Of a stretch of DNA of 64,000 nt, positions 1 through 8,249 are shown piece by piece; within the stretch, counting starts at the first letter, position 1; each line of letters opens with the position of its first letter. The notes under the pieces are model-generated. The model ran no database searches, was not told the origin of the DNA, and was given only the letters and a program-made list of their open reading frames with translations. The translations under genes and the position numbers were made by a program. The stretch is from CAYJDP01 sp964371025 (GTDB taxonomy: Bacteria; Bacillota_I; Bacilli_A; RF39; UBA660), in NCBI GenBank assembly GCA_964371025.1, contig CAYJKH010000002.1, positions 62,001 through 126,000 of the forward strand, read 5' to 3'.

Positions 1-1337
1 AAATTATCCCGGTTATTGAAGGTGGAAACATTGAGAAAGAAGCATATGCTAATGATGGAGTAATGATTAATTCAGAATTTTTAAATGGGATTACTACTAA
101 AGAAGAAGCAATTGCGAAAGTTATTAAATACTTAAATGAAGAAAAACTTGGAGAAGCTAAAACTAATTATAAATTACAAGATTGGATTTTTTCTAGACAA
201 AGATTTTGGGGAGAACCAATTCCTATAATTAATTGTGATTGCTGTGGATATGTTCCAGTACCAGAAAAAGATCTACCTGTTGTTCTGCCAGATGTTGCAA
301 AATATGAACCGACTGAAAATGGTGAGTCCCCACTAGCAGGAATAGAAGAGTGGGTAAATACAACTTGTCCTAAATGTGGCAAAAAAGCAAAAAGAGAAAC
401 TGATACAATGCCGAACTGGGCAGGTTCTAGTTGGTATTGGTTAAGATATATGGATCCTAAAAATGATCAAGAGTTTGTATCTAAAGAAGCTTTAAAACAG
501 TGGGGTAAAGTAGAATTTTATAATGGTGGAATGGAACATGCTACTAGACACTTATTATATGCAAGATTCTGGAATCAAGCACTTTATAACTTAGGGCTTG
601 TACCTAATAAAGAACCATTTGATACAAGAGTAGCTCATGGATTAATCTTAGCAAGTGATGGTGAAAAAATGTCTAAATCACGTGGTAATGTAGTTAATCC
701 AGATCACATGGTAGCAGAATATGGAGCAGATACTTTAAGATGCTATCAAATGTTTATGGGAGATTATGAAAAAGAAGTAACATGGAATGAGTTAGGACTT
801 AAAGGAGTTAAAAGATTCTTAGACAGAGTAATTAAATTAAGTGAAAAATTAAATGAAAAGAATAATTATTCGGAAGAATTAGAAAAATCTATTCATAAGA
901 CAATAAAAAAAGTAACAGAAGATTATGATAATATGAAATTTAATACTGTGGTATCATCATTAATGATATTATTAAATGAATATGATAAACAAAAATCAAT
1001 TACTAAAGAAGACTATAGAACACTATTATTATTATTAAATCCAATTGCTCCTCATATTAGTGAAGAATTAAATGAATTTAATAACTTAGGAGCAGAATTA
1101 TTTATTAGTAAATGGCCTGTATATGATGAGATAAAAACTATAGATGAAGAAAAAACTATAGCAGTACAAGTTAATGGTAAAATGCGTGCTACTATTACGA
1201 TAAACTTAAATGACACAGAAGATATGATAAAAGAAAAAGCCTTAAAAGAAGAAAATATTAAAGTTCATACTGAAGGTAAAGAAATTATAAAATTTATTGT
1301 AATTAAAGGAAAAATTGCCAATATAGTAGTTAAATAA
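1..1337 (+). CDS. leuS: Leucyl-tRNA synthetase, C-terminal part (5' end outside window)
   Basis: Charges tRNA-Leu with leucine in the cytoplasm. The frame is open from base 3, upstream of the first internal ATG at 63, so the gene enters from the left; about 444 residues are present, roughly the C-terminal half of a class Ia LeuRS. Visible are a zinc-ribbon region (CDCC and CPKC pairs, 235-380), the KMSKS signature at 666-680, the catalytic-core tail, the anticodon-binding helical domain and the C-terminal domain ending in KGKIANIVVK. The first codons read as the end of the editing domain. A strong terminator follows directly. Identification is secure; only the N-terminal HIGH motif is missing because of the window edge. 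Confidence 0.97.
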   Translation, partial: IIPVIEGGNIEKEAYANDGVMINSEFLNGITTKEEAIAKVIKYLNEEKLGEAKTNYKLQDWIFSRQRFWGEPIPIINCDCCGYVPVPEKDLPVVLPDVAKYEPTENGESPLAGIEEWVNTTCPKCGKKAKRETDTMPNWAGSSWYWLRYMDPKNDQEFVSKEALKQWGKVEFYNGGMEHATRHLLYARFWNQALYNLGLVPNKEPFDTRVAHGLILASDGEKMSKSRGNVVNPDHMVAEYGADTLRCYQMFMGDYEKEVTWNELGLKGVKRFLDRVIKLSEKLNEKNNYSEELEKSIHKTIKKVTEDYDNMKFNTVVSSLMILLNEYDKQKSITKEDYRTLLLLLNPIAPHISEELNEFNNLGAELFISKWPVYDEIKTIDEEKTIAVQVNGKMRATITINLNDTEDMIKEKALKEENIKVHTEGKEIIKFIVIKGKIANIVVK

Positions 1338-1340
1338 AAT

Positions 1341-1374
1341 AAACTGGAATTAAAAGTATTCCAGTTTTTTGTTT
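1341..1374 (+). terminator. Rho-independent terminator of leuS
   Basis: Perfect 10-bp stem (1341-1350 with 1358-1367), 7-nt loop, then a T-rich tract. It lies 4 bp after the leuS stop and isolates leuS from the arsR operon. Confidence 0.9.
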
Positions 1375-1388
1375 TAATATTTTTTTAC

Positions 1389-1417
1389 TTGACTAAATAT
1401 AGATGATTATCTATAAT
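1389..1417 (+). promoter_or_regulatory. Promoter of the arsR operon with embedded operator palindrome
   Basis: TTGACT (1389-1394), 17-bp spacer, TATAAT (1412-1417). A perfect 7-bp inverted repeat, TATAGAT (1398-1404) and ATCTATA (1409-1415) separated by 4 bp, fills the spacer and overlaps the -10 box. That is the usual place for an ArsR-family autorepressor site, so binding of the downstream regulator here is a direct inference. Confidence 0.85.
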
Positions 1418-1436
1418 TGTATTAATAGGAGATATT

Positions 1437-1715
1437 ATGTTAGAAGATAAGTATGAAATATTTAAAGTATTAGCAGATAAAAGTAGACTTGAAATTATAA
1501 AAATAATAATTAATTCAAAAGAAATATGTGCTTGTGAATTACTAGATAAACTAAATATAACTCAAGCAACTCTTTCATATCACATGAAATTATTAAAGGA
1601 AGTAGGATTAGTTAGCTGTTATAAAAGAGGAACATGGTGTATATATAGCATAGAGAAAGAAACTTTTAATAATTTATCAAAATTATTTAAGGAAATAGGA
1701 GAAAACAATGGATAA
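1437..1715 (+). CDS. ArsR-family winged-helix repressor
   Basis: A 92-residue HTH regulator of the ArsR/SmtB family, which leaves DNA when it binds a metal(loid) or is thiol-modified. The segment EICACELL at about residues 29-36 matches the alpha-3 ELCVCDL metal site and keeps a C-x-C pair; two more cysteines follow near residues 60 and 68. The recognition helix region is TQATLSYHMKLL. It starts 20 bp after a consensus promoter holding a palindrome, and its last codons overlap the start of the thioredoxin-like gene, so it probably autoregulates a three-gene redox operon. The inducer (arsenite, another thiophilic metal, or disulfide stress) cannot be told from sequence. Confidence 0.88.
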   Translation: MLEDKYEIFKVLADKSRLEIIKIIINSKEICACELLDKLNITQATLSYHMKLLKEVGLVSCYKRGTWCIYSIEKETFNNLSKLFKEIGENNG

Positions 1716-2157
1716 GAAAAAAATAACAACAATAGTAGTATTATTGTTAATTATTGTAATTATATTGGGAATGACAATACTAAAAGATAATAGTGTTAAA
1801 GAAGTTAGTACAACAGGAACTTTTGATTTACAAGTAGATGAAAATTTCAATAAAGAAGAAGTTTTAAGTAAAGGGTATCCAACGATGTTAGATATTGGAG
1901 GAGCAGATTGCATACCTTGTAAAGAAATGGCACCAACGCTAGAAAAATTAAATAAAGATTTAAAAGGTGAAGCAATTATAAAATTTGTGGATTATTGGAA
2001 ATATCCTGATTTAGCTAAACAATTTGAATTTGAGGTTATACCAACTCAATTTTTCTACGATGAAAATGGAGAATTATATACTACTCATGAAGGGGGAATA
2101 ACAGAAGATAAAATATTAGAAATATTTGAAGAAATGGGGTATACATTTAGTGAATGA
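1708..2157 (+). CDS. Membrane-anchored thioredoxin-like protein
   Basis: 149 residues. An N-terminal hydrophobic segment (about residues 6-26) anchors an extracytoplasmic thioredoxin fold. The redox motif is C-I-P-C (about 70-73), preceded by MLDIGGAD and followed by the conserved cis-proline region VIPTQFF. It overlaps arsR by 8 bp and is followed at once by a CcdA-like electron carrier, so electrons probably pass from the cytoplasm through CcdA to this protein for reduction of surface disulfides or oxidised substrates. Similar arsR-thioredoxin-ccdA groups occur in Bacillota, often with an arsenic permease, which is absent here. Confidence 0.88.
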   Translation: MDKKKITTIVVLLLIIVIILGMTILKDNSVKEVSTTGTFDLQVDENFNKEEVLSKGYPTMLDIGGADCIPCKEMAPTLEKLNKDLKGEAIIKFVDYWKYPDLAKQFEFEVIPTQFFYDENGELYTTHEGGITEDKILEIFEEMGYTFSE

Positions 2158-2839
2158 TCTATTAATTCAATTTGGAGAAATAATAAATAATAATTATTGG
2201 ATAGCCCCTTTAATTGCTTTAATAGCAGGAGTATTAACATCATTTACACCATGTAGTTTAGCAAGTGTTCCATTAGTAATTGGATATGTTGGACAAAAAA
2301 AAGAAAGTAATACTAAAAATGCTTTAAAACTATCTTTAGTATTTGCTTTAGGAACTGCACTTACTTATACTGCACTAGGAGTAATAGCGACATTAGCAGG
2401 TCAAATGTTGATATTTGTAGGTAATTGGTGGTATTTAGCAATAGGAATAATTTTATTGTTAATGGCATTACAATTTTTAGGAGTAATTGATATCTTACCA
2501 AAAAATAATTTATTAAATAAAAATAAAAAAACAGGTTATTTAGGAGCTTTAATAGCTGGTTTATTAGCTGGATTATTTTCTTCTCCTTGTTCAACCCCAG
2601 TCTTAATTGTACTATTAGCAATTGTTGGACAACAAGGAAATTTAATTTTTGGTATTTTATTACTTTTACTATATTCAATTGGGCATAGCATATTAATAGT
2701 TATATCAGGAACATCTACTAACTTTGTTCAAAAAATAACTTCGTCAAACCCATATGCAAAACTAAATAAAATTATCAAAATAATAGTAGCATCGGCAATG
2801 ATTATATTAGCATTCTATTTAATTTATATAGGGATTTAA
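2150..2839 (+). CDS. ccdA: CcdA/DsbD-type transmembrane thiol-disulfide carrier
   Basis: Polytopic membrane protein of about 229 residues with the CcdA/DsbD-beta signature: FTPCS near the first helix and SSPCSTP in the middle, the two cysteines that pass electrons across the membrane. I place the start at GTG 2150, which overlaps the thioredoxin stop and has a GGGG Shine-Dalgarno at 2136-2139; a TTG at 2126 is in frame but lies inside the upstream gene with no better ribosome site. The partner is very likely the C-I-P-C thioredoxin encoded just upstream. No cytochrome c maturation genes are seen nearby, so a general reductant-export role fits best. Confidence 0.88.
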   Translation: MNDLLIQFGEIINNNYWIAPLIALIAGVLTSFTPCSLASVPLVIGYVGQKKESNTKNALKLSLVFALGTALTYTALGVIATLAGQMLIFVGNWWYLAIGIILLLMALQFLGVIDILPKNNLLNKNKKTGYLGALIAGLLAGLFSSPCSTPVLIVLLAIVGQQGNLIFGILLLLLYSIGHSILIVISGTSTNFVQKITSSNPYAKLNKIIKIIVASAMIILAFYLIYIGI

Positions 2840-2903
2840 ATTTATATTAATATTTATAGGATAGTATAATAAAAAGTGATATAATAAATAATAGGTGATT
2901 AGA

Positions 2904-3506
2904 ATGATTGAATACTTTTTATTATTTTTTATATATTGCATAATTGGATATATATTTGAATTAGTAATAATGTTAACTGAAAAAAAAGGTTTAACATTTC
3001 ATAGGGGATTTTTATTTGGACCATATTTACCAGTTTATGGAAGTGGGTGTTTAGCTATAACTTTATTACTAGGAAATATATCAAATATATTTCTAATATT
3101 TATAGCGAGTTTTATTTTAACAGGTGTTATTGAATACTTAACTGGGTATTTAATAGAAAAAATATTTGGACTTAGATGGTGGGATTATTCTAAAGATAAA
3201 TTTAATATTAAAGGAATAGTTAGATTAAAAACATTAGTTATTTTTGGGATTGGAGGAATAATTATAGTAAAATATGCCTCTCCGGCATTACTATCTTTAA
3301 TAAATATAATTCCTAACTCAATTAGTCCGATTTTAGTTATTACAATAGGAACTATATTAATAATTGATATTATACTAAGTATGTATTTAACATTTGTTAT
3401 TAAAAATAAAATTAATGTAAATCAAATAAAAGATTATACTTCAGAAATAAAAAATGAAATATATAAATATATTAAAAATATGTTGAAAAAAAAGAGCACT
3501 AATTAG
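2904..3506 (+). CDS. CmpB-like multi-pass membrane protein (putative ABC-transporter type IV family, PF06541)
   Basis: About 200 residues with five or six hydrophobic segments. It carries the hallmarks of the PF06541 family: an early F/Y-x-x-G-Y-x-x-E motif (CIIGYIFELV), HRGFLFGPYLPVYGSG, a central E-x-x-x-G-x-x-x-E (EYLTGYLIEKIF), and WDYS followed by FNIKG. The family's biochemical role is not established despite its ABC-transporter label. I choose ATG 2904 because AGGTGAT (2893-2899) is properly spaced; GTG 2895 would place the start inside that ribosome site. It appears monocistronic and ends at a shared terminator facing rsmE. Confidence 0.75.
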   Translation: MIEYFLLFFIYCIIGYIFELVIMLTEKKGLTFHRGFLFGPYLPVYGSGCLAITLLLGNISNIFLIFIASFILTGVIEYLTGYLIEKIFGLRWWDYSKDKFNIKGIVRLKTLVIFGIGGIIIVKYASPALLSLINIIPNSISPILVITIGTILIIDIILSMYLTFVIKNKINVNQIKDYTSEIKNEIYKYIKNMLKKKSTN

Positions 3507-3517
3507 TGTTCTTTTTT
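3491..3517. terminator. Bidirectional terminator between CmpB-like gene and rsmE
   Basis: Inverted repeat AAAGAGCACT / AGTGTTCTTT (one G-U pair), loop AATT, with A-run and T-run on its two sides, placed at the convergent 3' ends. Confidence 0.8.
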
Positions 3518-4214
3518 AGTTTAATTCATAGTTTATACATGACAATAAATATAAGGGAACTGTTTCGGTTCTTAAAATAGTATTACCAAAAGTAATAGGG
3601 TTATAATTATTTTCTTTTAATAATTCTTCTTCCTCTTTAGTAAGTCCACCTTCAGGACCAAAAATAAATATTAATGGATCATTATTTGAAGTGGTTAATA
3701 CGTTCTTTAAGGAATTATTTTTTTCAACAGTACTACAAATAAATTTATTTCCTTCAAGTAAACATACTTCTTTAATAGTTTTAATAGAAGAAATTATAGG
3801 AATATCTAATCTTTTAGATTGTTCACTAGCTTCTTTAACTATTTTTTCCCATCTAGCAATCTTTTTATCTTCTTTTCCGTCTACTTTAATTAAAGATCTA
3901 GTCATAATTGTTGGAATAATTTTATTAACATTTAATTCAGTAGCTTTTTGTAAAACTAAATTCATTTTAGCCTCTTTTAAAATAGGAACAATTAAAATAA
4001 CTTCTTTTTTATTAGATATTTGATTTTCTTCATAATCAATTTTAAAATAGTTCGAAATAGGAGACCCTACACTACAAATATATAATTTTTTTTGATAAAC
4101 TATTTCTATTTTACTTTTGTCATCCATCCGCATAACTGTTTTTATATGATGAATATCATCATTTGATAAATATAGAGAATTATCTTTTAATTCATTTGAA
4201 AAGTATCTTTGCAT
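3516..4214 (-). CDS. rsmE: 16S rRNA (uracil-1498-N3)-methyltransferase RsmE
   Basis: 232-residue SPOUT-class methyltransferase that modifies U1498 of 16S rRNA. The N-terminal PUA-like part contains HHIKTVMRM; the C-terminal knot contains the family motifs QKATELNV, EQSKR, IFGPEGGLT and FGNTILRTETVPL, the last forming the SAM pocket. Length is normal. It lies 9 bp downstream of two FemA/B-like genes on the same strand and is probably co-transcribed with them. In Bacilli rsmE is often next to prmA, which is not here. Confidence 0.95.
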   Translation of the reverse strand: MQRYFSNELKDNSLYLSNDDIHHIKTVMRMDDKSKIEIVYQKKLYICSVGSPISNYFKIDYEENQISNKKEVILIVPILKEAKMNLVLQKATELNVNKIIPTIMTRSLIKVDGKEDKKIARWEKIVKEASEQSKRLDIPIISSIKTIKEVCLLEGNKFICSTVEKNNSLKNVLTTSNNDPLIFIFGPEGGLTKEEEELLKENNYNPITFGNTILRTETVPLYLLSCINYELN

Positions 4215-4223
4215 ATTATCTCC

Positions 4224-5498
4224 TTATTTTTTTATTTTTCTATATAACCTGTAACTAACATTATAAAAATTATACCAAAAAGGGGATATGACTAAATCAA
4301 ATTCTCCGATTAACTCTTCAACTTGACCCCCAAAACTTTTTTTAAATAAATATAGTCCTAAAAGAGGATTGTTTTTACTAAAGTCTCCAGTTATACCATA
4401 AAAGTTATATTTTTTATAATGGTTATTTACAGCTAATTTAATTCCTTCAAAGTGAAGAGTATAGGCAGATTGGAATTGCATTAATTCCTTTAGACTACCT
4501 CCGAATAAAGATAGTACTTCATTTCCTTGAATTAAAAACATGATAGCCCCAAGGGGTTTAATTTCTCCAAACTCTTCTTTTAATTCTTTTTGTTTTTTGA
4601 TTTGATTATTTAATCTAGTAATTGTATCTTCATCGCTTTTATTACTTTGTAAATATTTCTTTTCATTCATCTTTAATAAATTATTTTCATACTTATTAAT
4701 TCGATCATTTAAATTATCTTTTATAATAGATAATTCTTCTTCTAAATTATTGATATATTTAGAAAAATTTATTTCTGCTACATATATTTTCATCATATCT
4801 CCAAGGTTATCCCACATATTTTCATAATATGATAAAGGTCGATCAATAAAGTTTCTGCGATCACCGGTATGCTGCATGATATTTTTAAATAAGTTTAATT
4901 CATCTTTAGCTATTTCTCTTGATATAATAGCACTTTTTTCATTCTTACGAATAATCTGTCTTGTTTTTGATTCCATCTTTTCAAATATTTCTTCTAATGT
5001 TTTATTATTAGTATCTAATGTATGAATCCATCTTGGTTGTAATTCTTCTTGTAACATATTAAATCCAAAATGTTTATATTTTAATTTTATTAAATTATTA
5101 TAACTATTAAAGTTATTAAAACCATCCTTAACAATGTTTCCTTCATTGTCTCTTTCCTGATATGAAAGATAAGGATCTATTTTAATAAAAATAGCACCTT
5201 TATTTTTAGCAAATTTTTTTAGTTCTTTTGTGAAATACTCTAATTCTTCATAAGTATTATAATCTATTAAAAAACCTCTAGGAGCATAAAACATTTTTTT
5301 ATTAATTAAAGGAAGTTTCTTAGCTAAAATTAAACTAGCTGCTATAACTTCATTATTTTTTTTAATTCCTACAAAAAATGATTCCCAACCATTAGTCTTT
5401 TTTAAATCTCCCCATTCTTTAGTTTGGTGAAAAGAAGTTAATGGGTGACTTTTTGAAAAATTTTCAAATTCTTTAATCGTTAACTCAATAAATTTCAT
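4224..5498 (-). CDS. FemA/FemB/FemX-like aminoacyltransferase (copy 2)
   Basis: 424 residues of the FemABX family: two GNAT-like subdomains with a long charged coiled-coil insertion (about residues 245-310), as in FemA, which transfers amino acids from aminoacyl-tRNA to the peptidoglycan stem peptide. Family-like stretches include FHQTKEWGDLKK near the start, FYAPRGFLIDY, IIRKNEKSAIISREI, and YNFYGITGDFSKNNPLLGLYLFKKSFGG near the end. Its start overlaps the stop of the upstream paralogue (ATGA arrangement), so the two are translationally coupled. The transferred amino acid cannot be read from sequence. A wall-bridge role is inferred from family and from mur/pbp genes in the window. Confidence 0.85.
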   Translation of the reverse strand: MKFIELTIKEFENFSKSHPLTSFHQTKEWGDLKKTNGWESFFVGIKKNNEVIAASLILAKKLPLINKKMFYAPRGFLIDYNTYEELEYFTKELKKFAKNKGAIFIKIDPYLSYQERDNEGNIVKDGFNNFNSYNNLIKLKYKHFGFNMLQEELQPRWIHTLDTNNKTLEEIFEKMESKTRQIIRKNEKSAIISREIAKDELNLFKNIMQHTGDRRNFIDRPLSYYENMWDNLGDMMKIYVAEINFSKYINNLEEELSIIKDNLNDRINKYENNLLKMNEKKYLQSNKSDEDTITRLNNQIKKQKELKEEFGEIKPLGAIMFLIQGNEVLSLFGGSLKELMQFQSAYTLHFEGIKLAVNNHYKKYNFYGITGDFSKNNPLLGLYLFKKSFGGQVEELIGEFDLVISPFWYNFYNVSYRLYRKIKK

Positions 5499-6763
5499 AA
5501 ATCCTCCTTAGCTATCTTCTTTTTTACATTAATACGTTTAAAAAATCTATAAATGGGAATAAGTATTTTATAACATGAATAAATAGGTTTATTAGTAATA
5601 TAGATAAAGTCACCGATAAATTCTACATGATTTCCTCCAAAACGTTTTTTAAACTCATATAATCCATAGGCTTTATTACTCTTATCGTCACCCTTAACAC
5701 ATCCAAAGTGATCATATAAAGTAATATTTTTTGTTTTCATATATTTCATATGTTTATAATAAGAATAATATGGAGTAAATAATGAATTAGCAAGAGAATG
5801 ATTAGCTGCATATACTGTCCATGTACTATCATTAGTTCTAAGTAAATAATTAGCACTTAAAATAAGTTCGTTTCCATATTCTTGTTTTAAGTTAATAAAT
5901 TTATTAATTTCTTTATTAATTTTCTCTTTCATAGGAGTTAAGTGCTTATTTTTATTATTACTAGGTTTTTCTAATTCTTTTAAGTCATTTTTTAACTTAG
6001 TAATAGTTTTATCAAAGTTAATTGAACATAAAAATAAAAGAGCAGAAGAAGTAGAAGAGTTATTAAAAGTTTTATATAATTTTTTATAATAGTCTAAATC
6101 ATACGAGATAAAACCTTTTCTTAATTCTGTTTCAACCATTAATTTATAAAAAGTATCAATATCATTTTCATCACCTTTATAAAAATTGATTTCTAAATTA
6201 CTAGCATAAGCAATATTTTTTTTAGCAGATTTTGAAAAATCATTTTCAATATCTTGGAAATCTTTAGAAAAATCAATTTGAAAAGTATATCTAACTTGAT
6301 TTGAATCACTTAGTTCTTCAGAAAAACCTTTATGTTTAAAGTTAGAATTTATCAAATTATTAAAAACTTTATTATAATCATGACTTATTTTATCTCCTTT
6401 AGAGGTAGTTTCTTTAATAATTATCTCAGGATCTATTTCAAAGTATATACCAGATTTAGATTTTATAAAATCTACTATTTTATTTGTAAAAGTATTTAAT
6501 AAATCAAAGTTATCATAATCAATAATAAACCCTCTTGGAGCATAAAAATATGTATACTTTGAAATTAATTTAGTTTCTAGTAATAGAGTTGCCGCTTGTA
6601 AATTATTATCTTTATCAACCAGTCCTAAAAAGTAAGGGTTATTTTTATTAACACTTTTTCTAAACTCACCCCAACTGGAAGTTTGTAAAAAATGAACATA
6701 GTTTAAATGTTCTTTAGCAAAGCTATCAAATTCATCAGAATTAATATTTATAAGTTTATACAT
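5495..6763 (-). CDS. FemA/FemB/FemX-like aminoacyltransferase (copy 1)
   Basis: 422-residue paralogue of the following gene with the same layout: FLQTSSWGEFRKS at the N-terminus, FYAPRGFIIDY, a basic stretch with SKSAKKNIAYAS, a charged helical insertion at about 235-285, and DHFGCVKGDDKSNKAYGLYEFKKRFGG near the C-terminus. Tandem FemA/FemB pairs typically add successive residues to an interpeptide bridge, so the two copies may act at consecutive positions. It is first in a minus-strand run (this gene, copy 2, rsmE) and its promoter lies in the short gap shared with divergent trmB. Confidence 0.85.
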   Translation of the reverse strand: MYKLININSDEFDSFAKEHLNYVHFLQTSSWGEFRKSVNKNNPYFLGLVDKDNNLQAATLLLETKLISKYTYFYAPRGFIIDYDNFDLLNTFTNKIVDFIKSKSGIYFEIDPEIIIKETTSKGDKISHDYNKVFNNLINSNFKHKGFSEELSDSNQVRYTFQIDFSKDFQDIENDFSKSAKKNIAYASNLEINFYKGDENDIDTFYKLMVETELRKGFISYDLDYYKKLYKTFNNSSTSSALLFLCSINFDKTITKLKNDLKELEKPSNNKNKHLTPMKEKINKEINKFINLKQEYGNELILSANYLLRTNDSTWTVYAANHSLANSLFTPYYSYYKHMKYMKTKNITLYDHFGCVKGDDKSNKAYGLYEFKKRFGGNHVEFIGDFIYITNKPIYSCYKILIPIYRFFKRINVKKKIAKEDL

Positions 6764-6863
6764 CTTATCACTCCTTATTTAAATAGTATACCATTTTATA
6801 AGGTAAAATAGAATAAATAATGCAAATATTATTATAATATGGTAAAATATAAAAGGTGATAAA

Positions 6864-7499
6864 ATGAGATTAAGAAATGTAAAAAACAAAGAAGAAATAT
6901 TAGCGAAATCTAAATTTCTGTTAGAAAATCCAGCAGAATATAAGGGAAAGTTTAAAGAGTTATTTAAAAATGATAATCCTATATATATAGAAATTGGAAT
7001 GGGTAAAGGTAAGTTTATAATAGAGCATGCAAAAAAATATCCAAATATAAATTTTATTGGTATTGAAAAATATGATAGTATATTAGCAAGAAGTTTACCG
7101 AAAATTGATAGTGATTTAAATAATTTATATATCATTAGAATGGATGCTAATAATATAGAAGAAGTATTTGAACAAGAAATTGATTTAATATTTTTAAATC
7201 ACTCTGATCCATGGCCTAAAGATAGACATGAAAAAAGAAGACTTACAAGTTCGAATTTTTTAAGTAAGTATGATAGTATTTTTAAAGCTGATAAAATTAT
7301 AAAAATGAGAACAGACAATAAAGAATTATTTAGATATTCATTAGTTAGCTTTAGTAATTATGGATATATACTGGAATCTATAAACTTAGATTTACACAAT
7401 GAAGATAAAAAAACAATATCAACGGAATATGAGGATAAATTTTCAGCACTAGGGATGCCTATATATAATGTGGTAGTTAAAAAAACTAGTGTTAAATAA
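6864..7499 (+). CDS. trmB: tRNA (guanine-46-N7)-methyltransferase
   Basis: 211-residue Rossmann-fold SAM methyltransferase that makes m7G46 in the tRNA variable loop. Diagnostic features are the start MRLRNVKN, the SAM loop EIGMGKGKFI (about 44-53), NFIGIEKYDS, and the catalytic LNHSDPWPKDRHEKRRL (about 112-128); the usual sequence is NFSDPWPK, so His replaces Phe here. The C-terminal TEYEDKF-x-x-x-G-x-P-I-Y signature is present. Length is normal. It is preceded by an AGGTGATAA ribosome site and diverges from the FemA/B-like operon. Confidence 0.96.
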   Translation: MRLRNVKNKEEILAKSKFLLENPAEYKGKFKELFKNDNPIYIEIGMGKGKFIIEHAKKYPNINFIGIEKYDSILARSLPKIDSDLNNLYIIRMDANNIEEVFEQEIDLIFLNHSDPWPKDRHEKRRLTSSNFLSKYDSIFKADKIIKMRTDNKELFRYSLVSFSNYGYILESINLDLHNEDKKTISTEYEDKFSALGMPIYNVVVKKTSVK

Positions 7500-7505
7500 C
7501 GTAAA

Positions 7506-7550
7506 ACATTATAAAATTATTTTAAAACTTAAAATAATTTGTTATAATGT
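7506..7550. repeat. Long imperfect inverted repeat covering the -10 region of the next gene
   Basis: ACATTATAA...AATTATTTTAA (7506-7525) mirrors TTAAAATAATTTGTTATAATGT (7529-7550), with a 3-nt loop and one 2-nt bulge. Its right arm contains TATAAT (7543-7548), the probable -10 box of the lipoprotein gene. There is no T-run after it, so it is not a typical terminator. Confidence 0.6.
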
Positions 7551-7567
7551 AGAAGAGTAGGTGAATT

Positions 7568-8239
7568 ATGAAGAAAACGTATGTTTTACTTATACTGGGA
7601 TGTCTATTAATAACAGGATGTTCAATTACTCCTTTTAGTAATGATGATATTAGTAAAAATATTAGTATTATTATGGATAATAATCAAAGTTTATCTAATG
7701 TTCATTTTGAAGGTTATGATTATTATGTTCCAAGTGGAGTTAAAATTTTAAATAAAGAGGAATATAATGCTGAATTTATGGATATGAGTAATAATAAATA
7801 TTATTTATATGTTGATATAATTGGGTATTATCATGATGCTGAGTTTATTAAATTAGAAAAAACTAATTCATATTTTTATGAAGAATTTGATACAAAAGAA
7901 AATAAAGGTTATATAAATATAACAAAACAAAATAATAATTATTATATAGATTTTGTTTTAAATCATGCTAAAATAGAAGCAATAGTAAAAGAAGAATCAC
8001 TAGTAAATGCAGTTAATAATATTACTTATATATTAAAAACAATTACATATAATGATAAAGTTTTAGATAGTTTAATTGGAGAAAATGCTCTTAATTATAC
8101 AGGAGAAACATTTAATTTATTTGAAACTAAAGCTAATAAAGAAGACTTTTTAGAATATATCGAAGAATATGATAAGTATGAAGACACGGAAGGGATTTTA
8201 CCTGATGAAGACAATGTTGAATTAGGTGAGAGTGAGTAA
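7568..8239 (+). CDS. Predicted lipoprotein of unknown function
   Basis: 223 residues. A basic start, a hydrophobic segment and the lipobox LITGC (cysteine at about residue 18) predict lipidation and anchoring outside the membrane. The mature part is rich in Asn, Tyr, Glu and Asp with beta-strand-like stretches, and ends in a strongly acidic tail. I recognise no family. The TATAAT at 7543-7548 and AGGTGAAT before the ATG support expression. The next gene, encoding a disordered acidic protein, begins 10 bp downstream, so the two probably form an operon with the ytxG/ytxH-like genes. Confidence 0.75.
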   Translation: MKKTYVLLILGCLLITGCSITPFSNDDISKNISIIMDNNQSLSNVHFEGYDYYVPSGVKILNKEEYNAEFMDMSNNKYYLYVDIIGYYHDAEFIKLEKTNSYFYEEFDTKENKGYINITKQNNNYYIDFVLNHAKIEAIVKEESLVNAVNNITYILKTITYNDKVLDSLIGENALNYTGETFNLFETKANKEDFLEYIEEYDKYEDTEGILPDEDNVELGESE

Positions 8240-8249
8240 AGGTGAATAA

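Noticed and set aside
2126..2149. Earlier TTG start for ccdA
   Set aside because: It lies well inside the thioredoxin-like gene; GTG 2150 overlaps the stop and has a GGGG ribosome site.
6779..7135. Minus-strand frame overlapping trmB
   Set aside because: It is antisense to the well-conserved trmB and its hydrophobic translation is a by-product of AT-rich codons.
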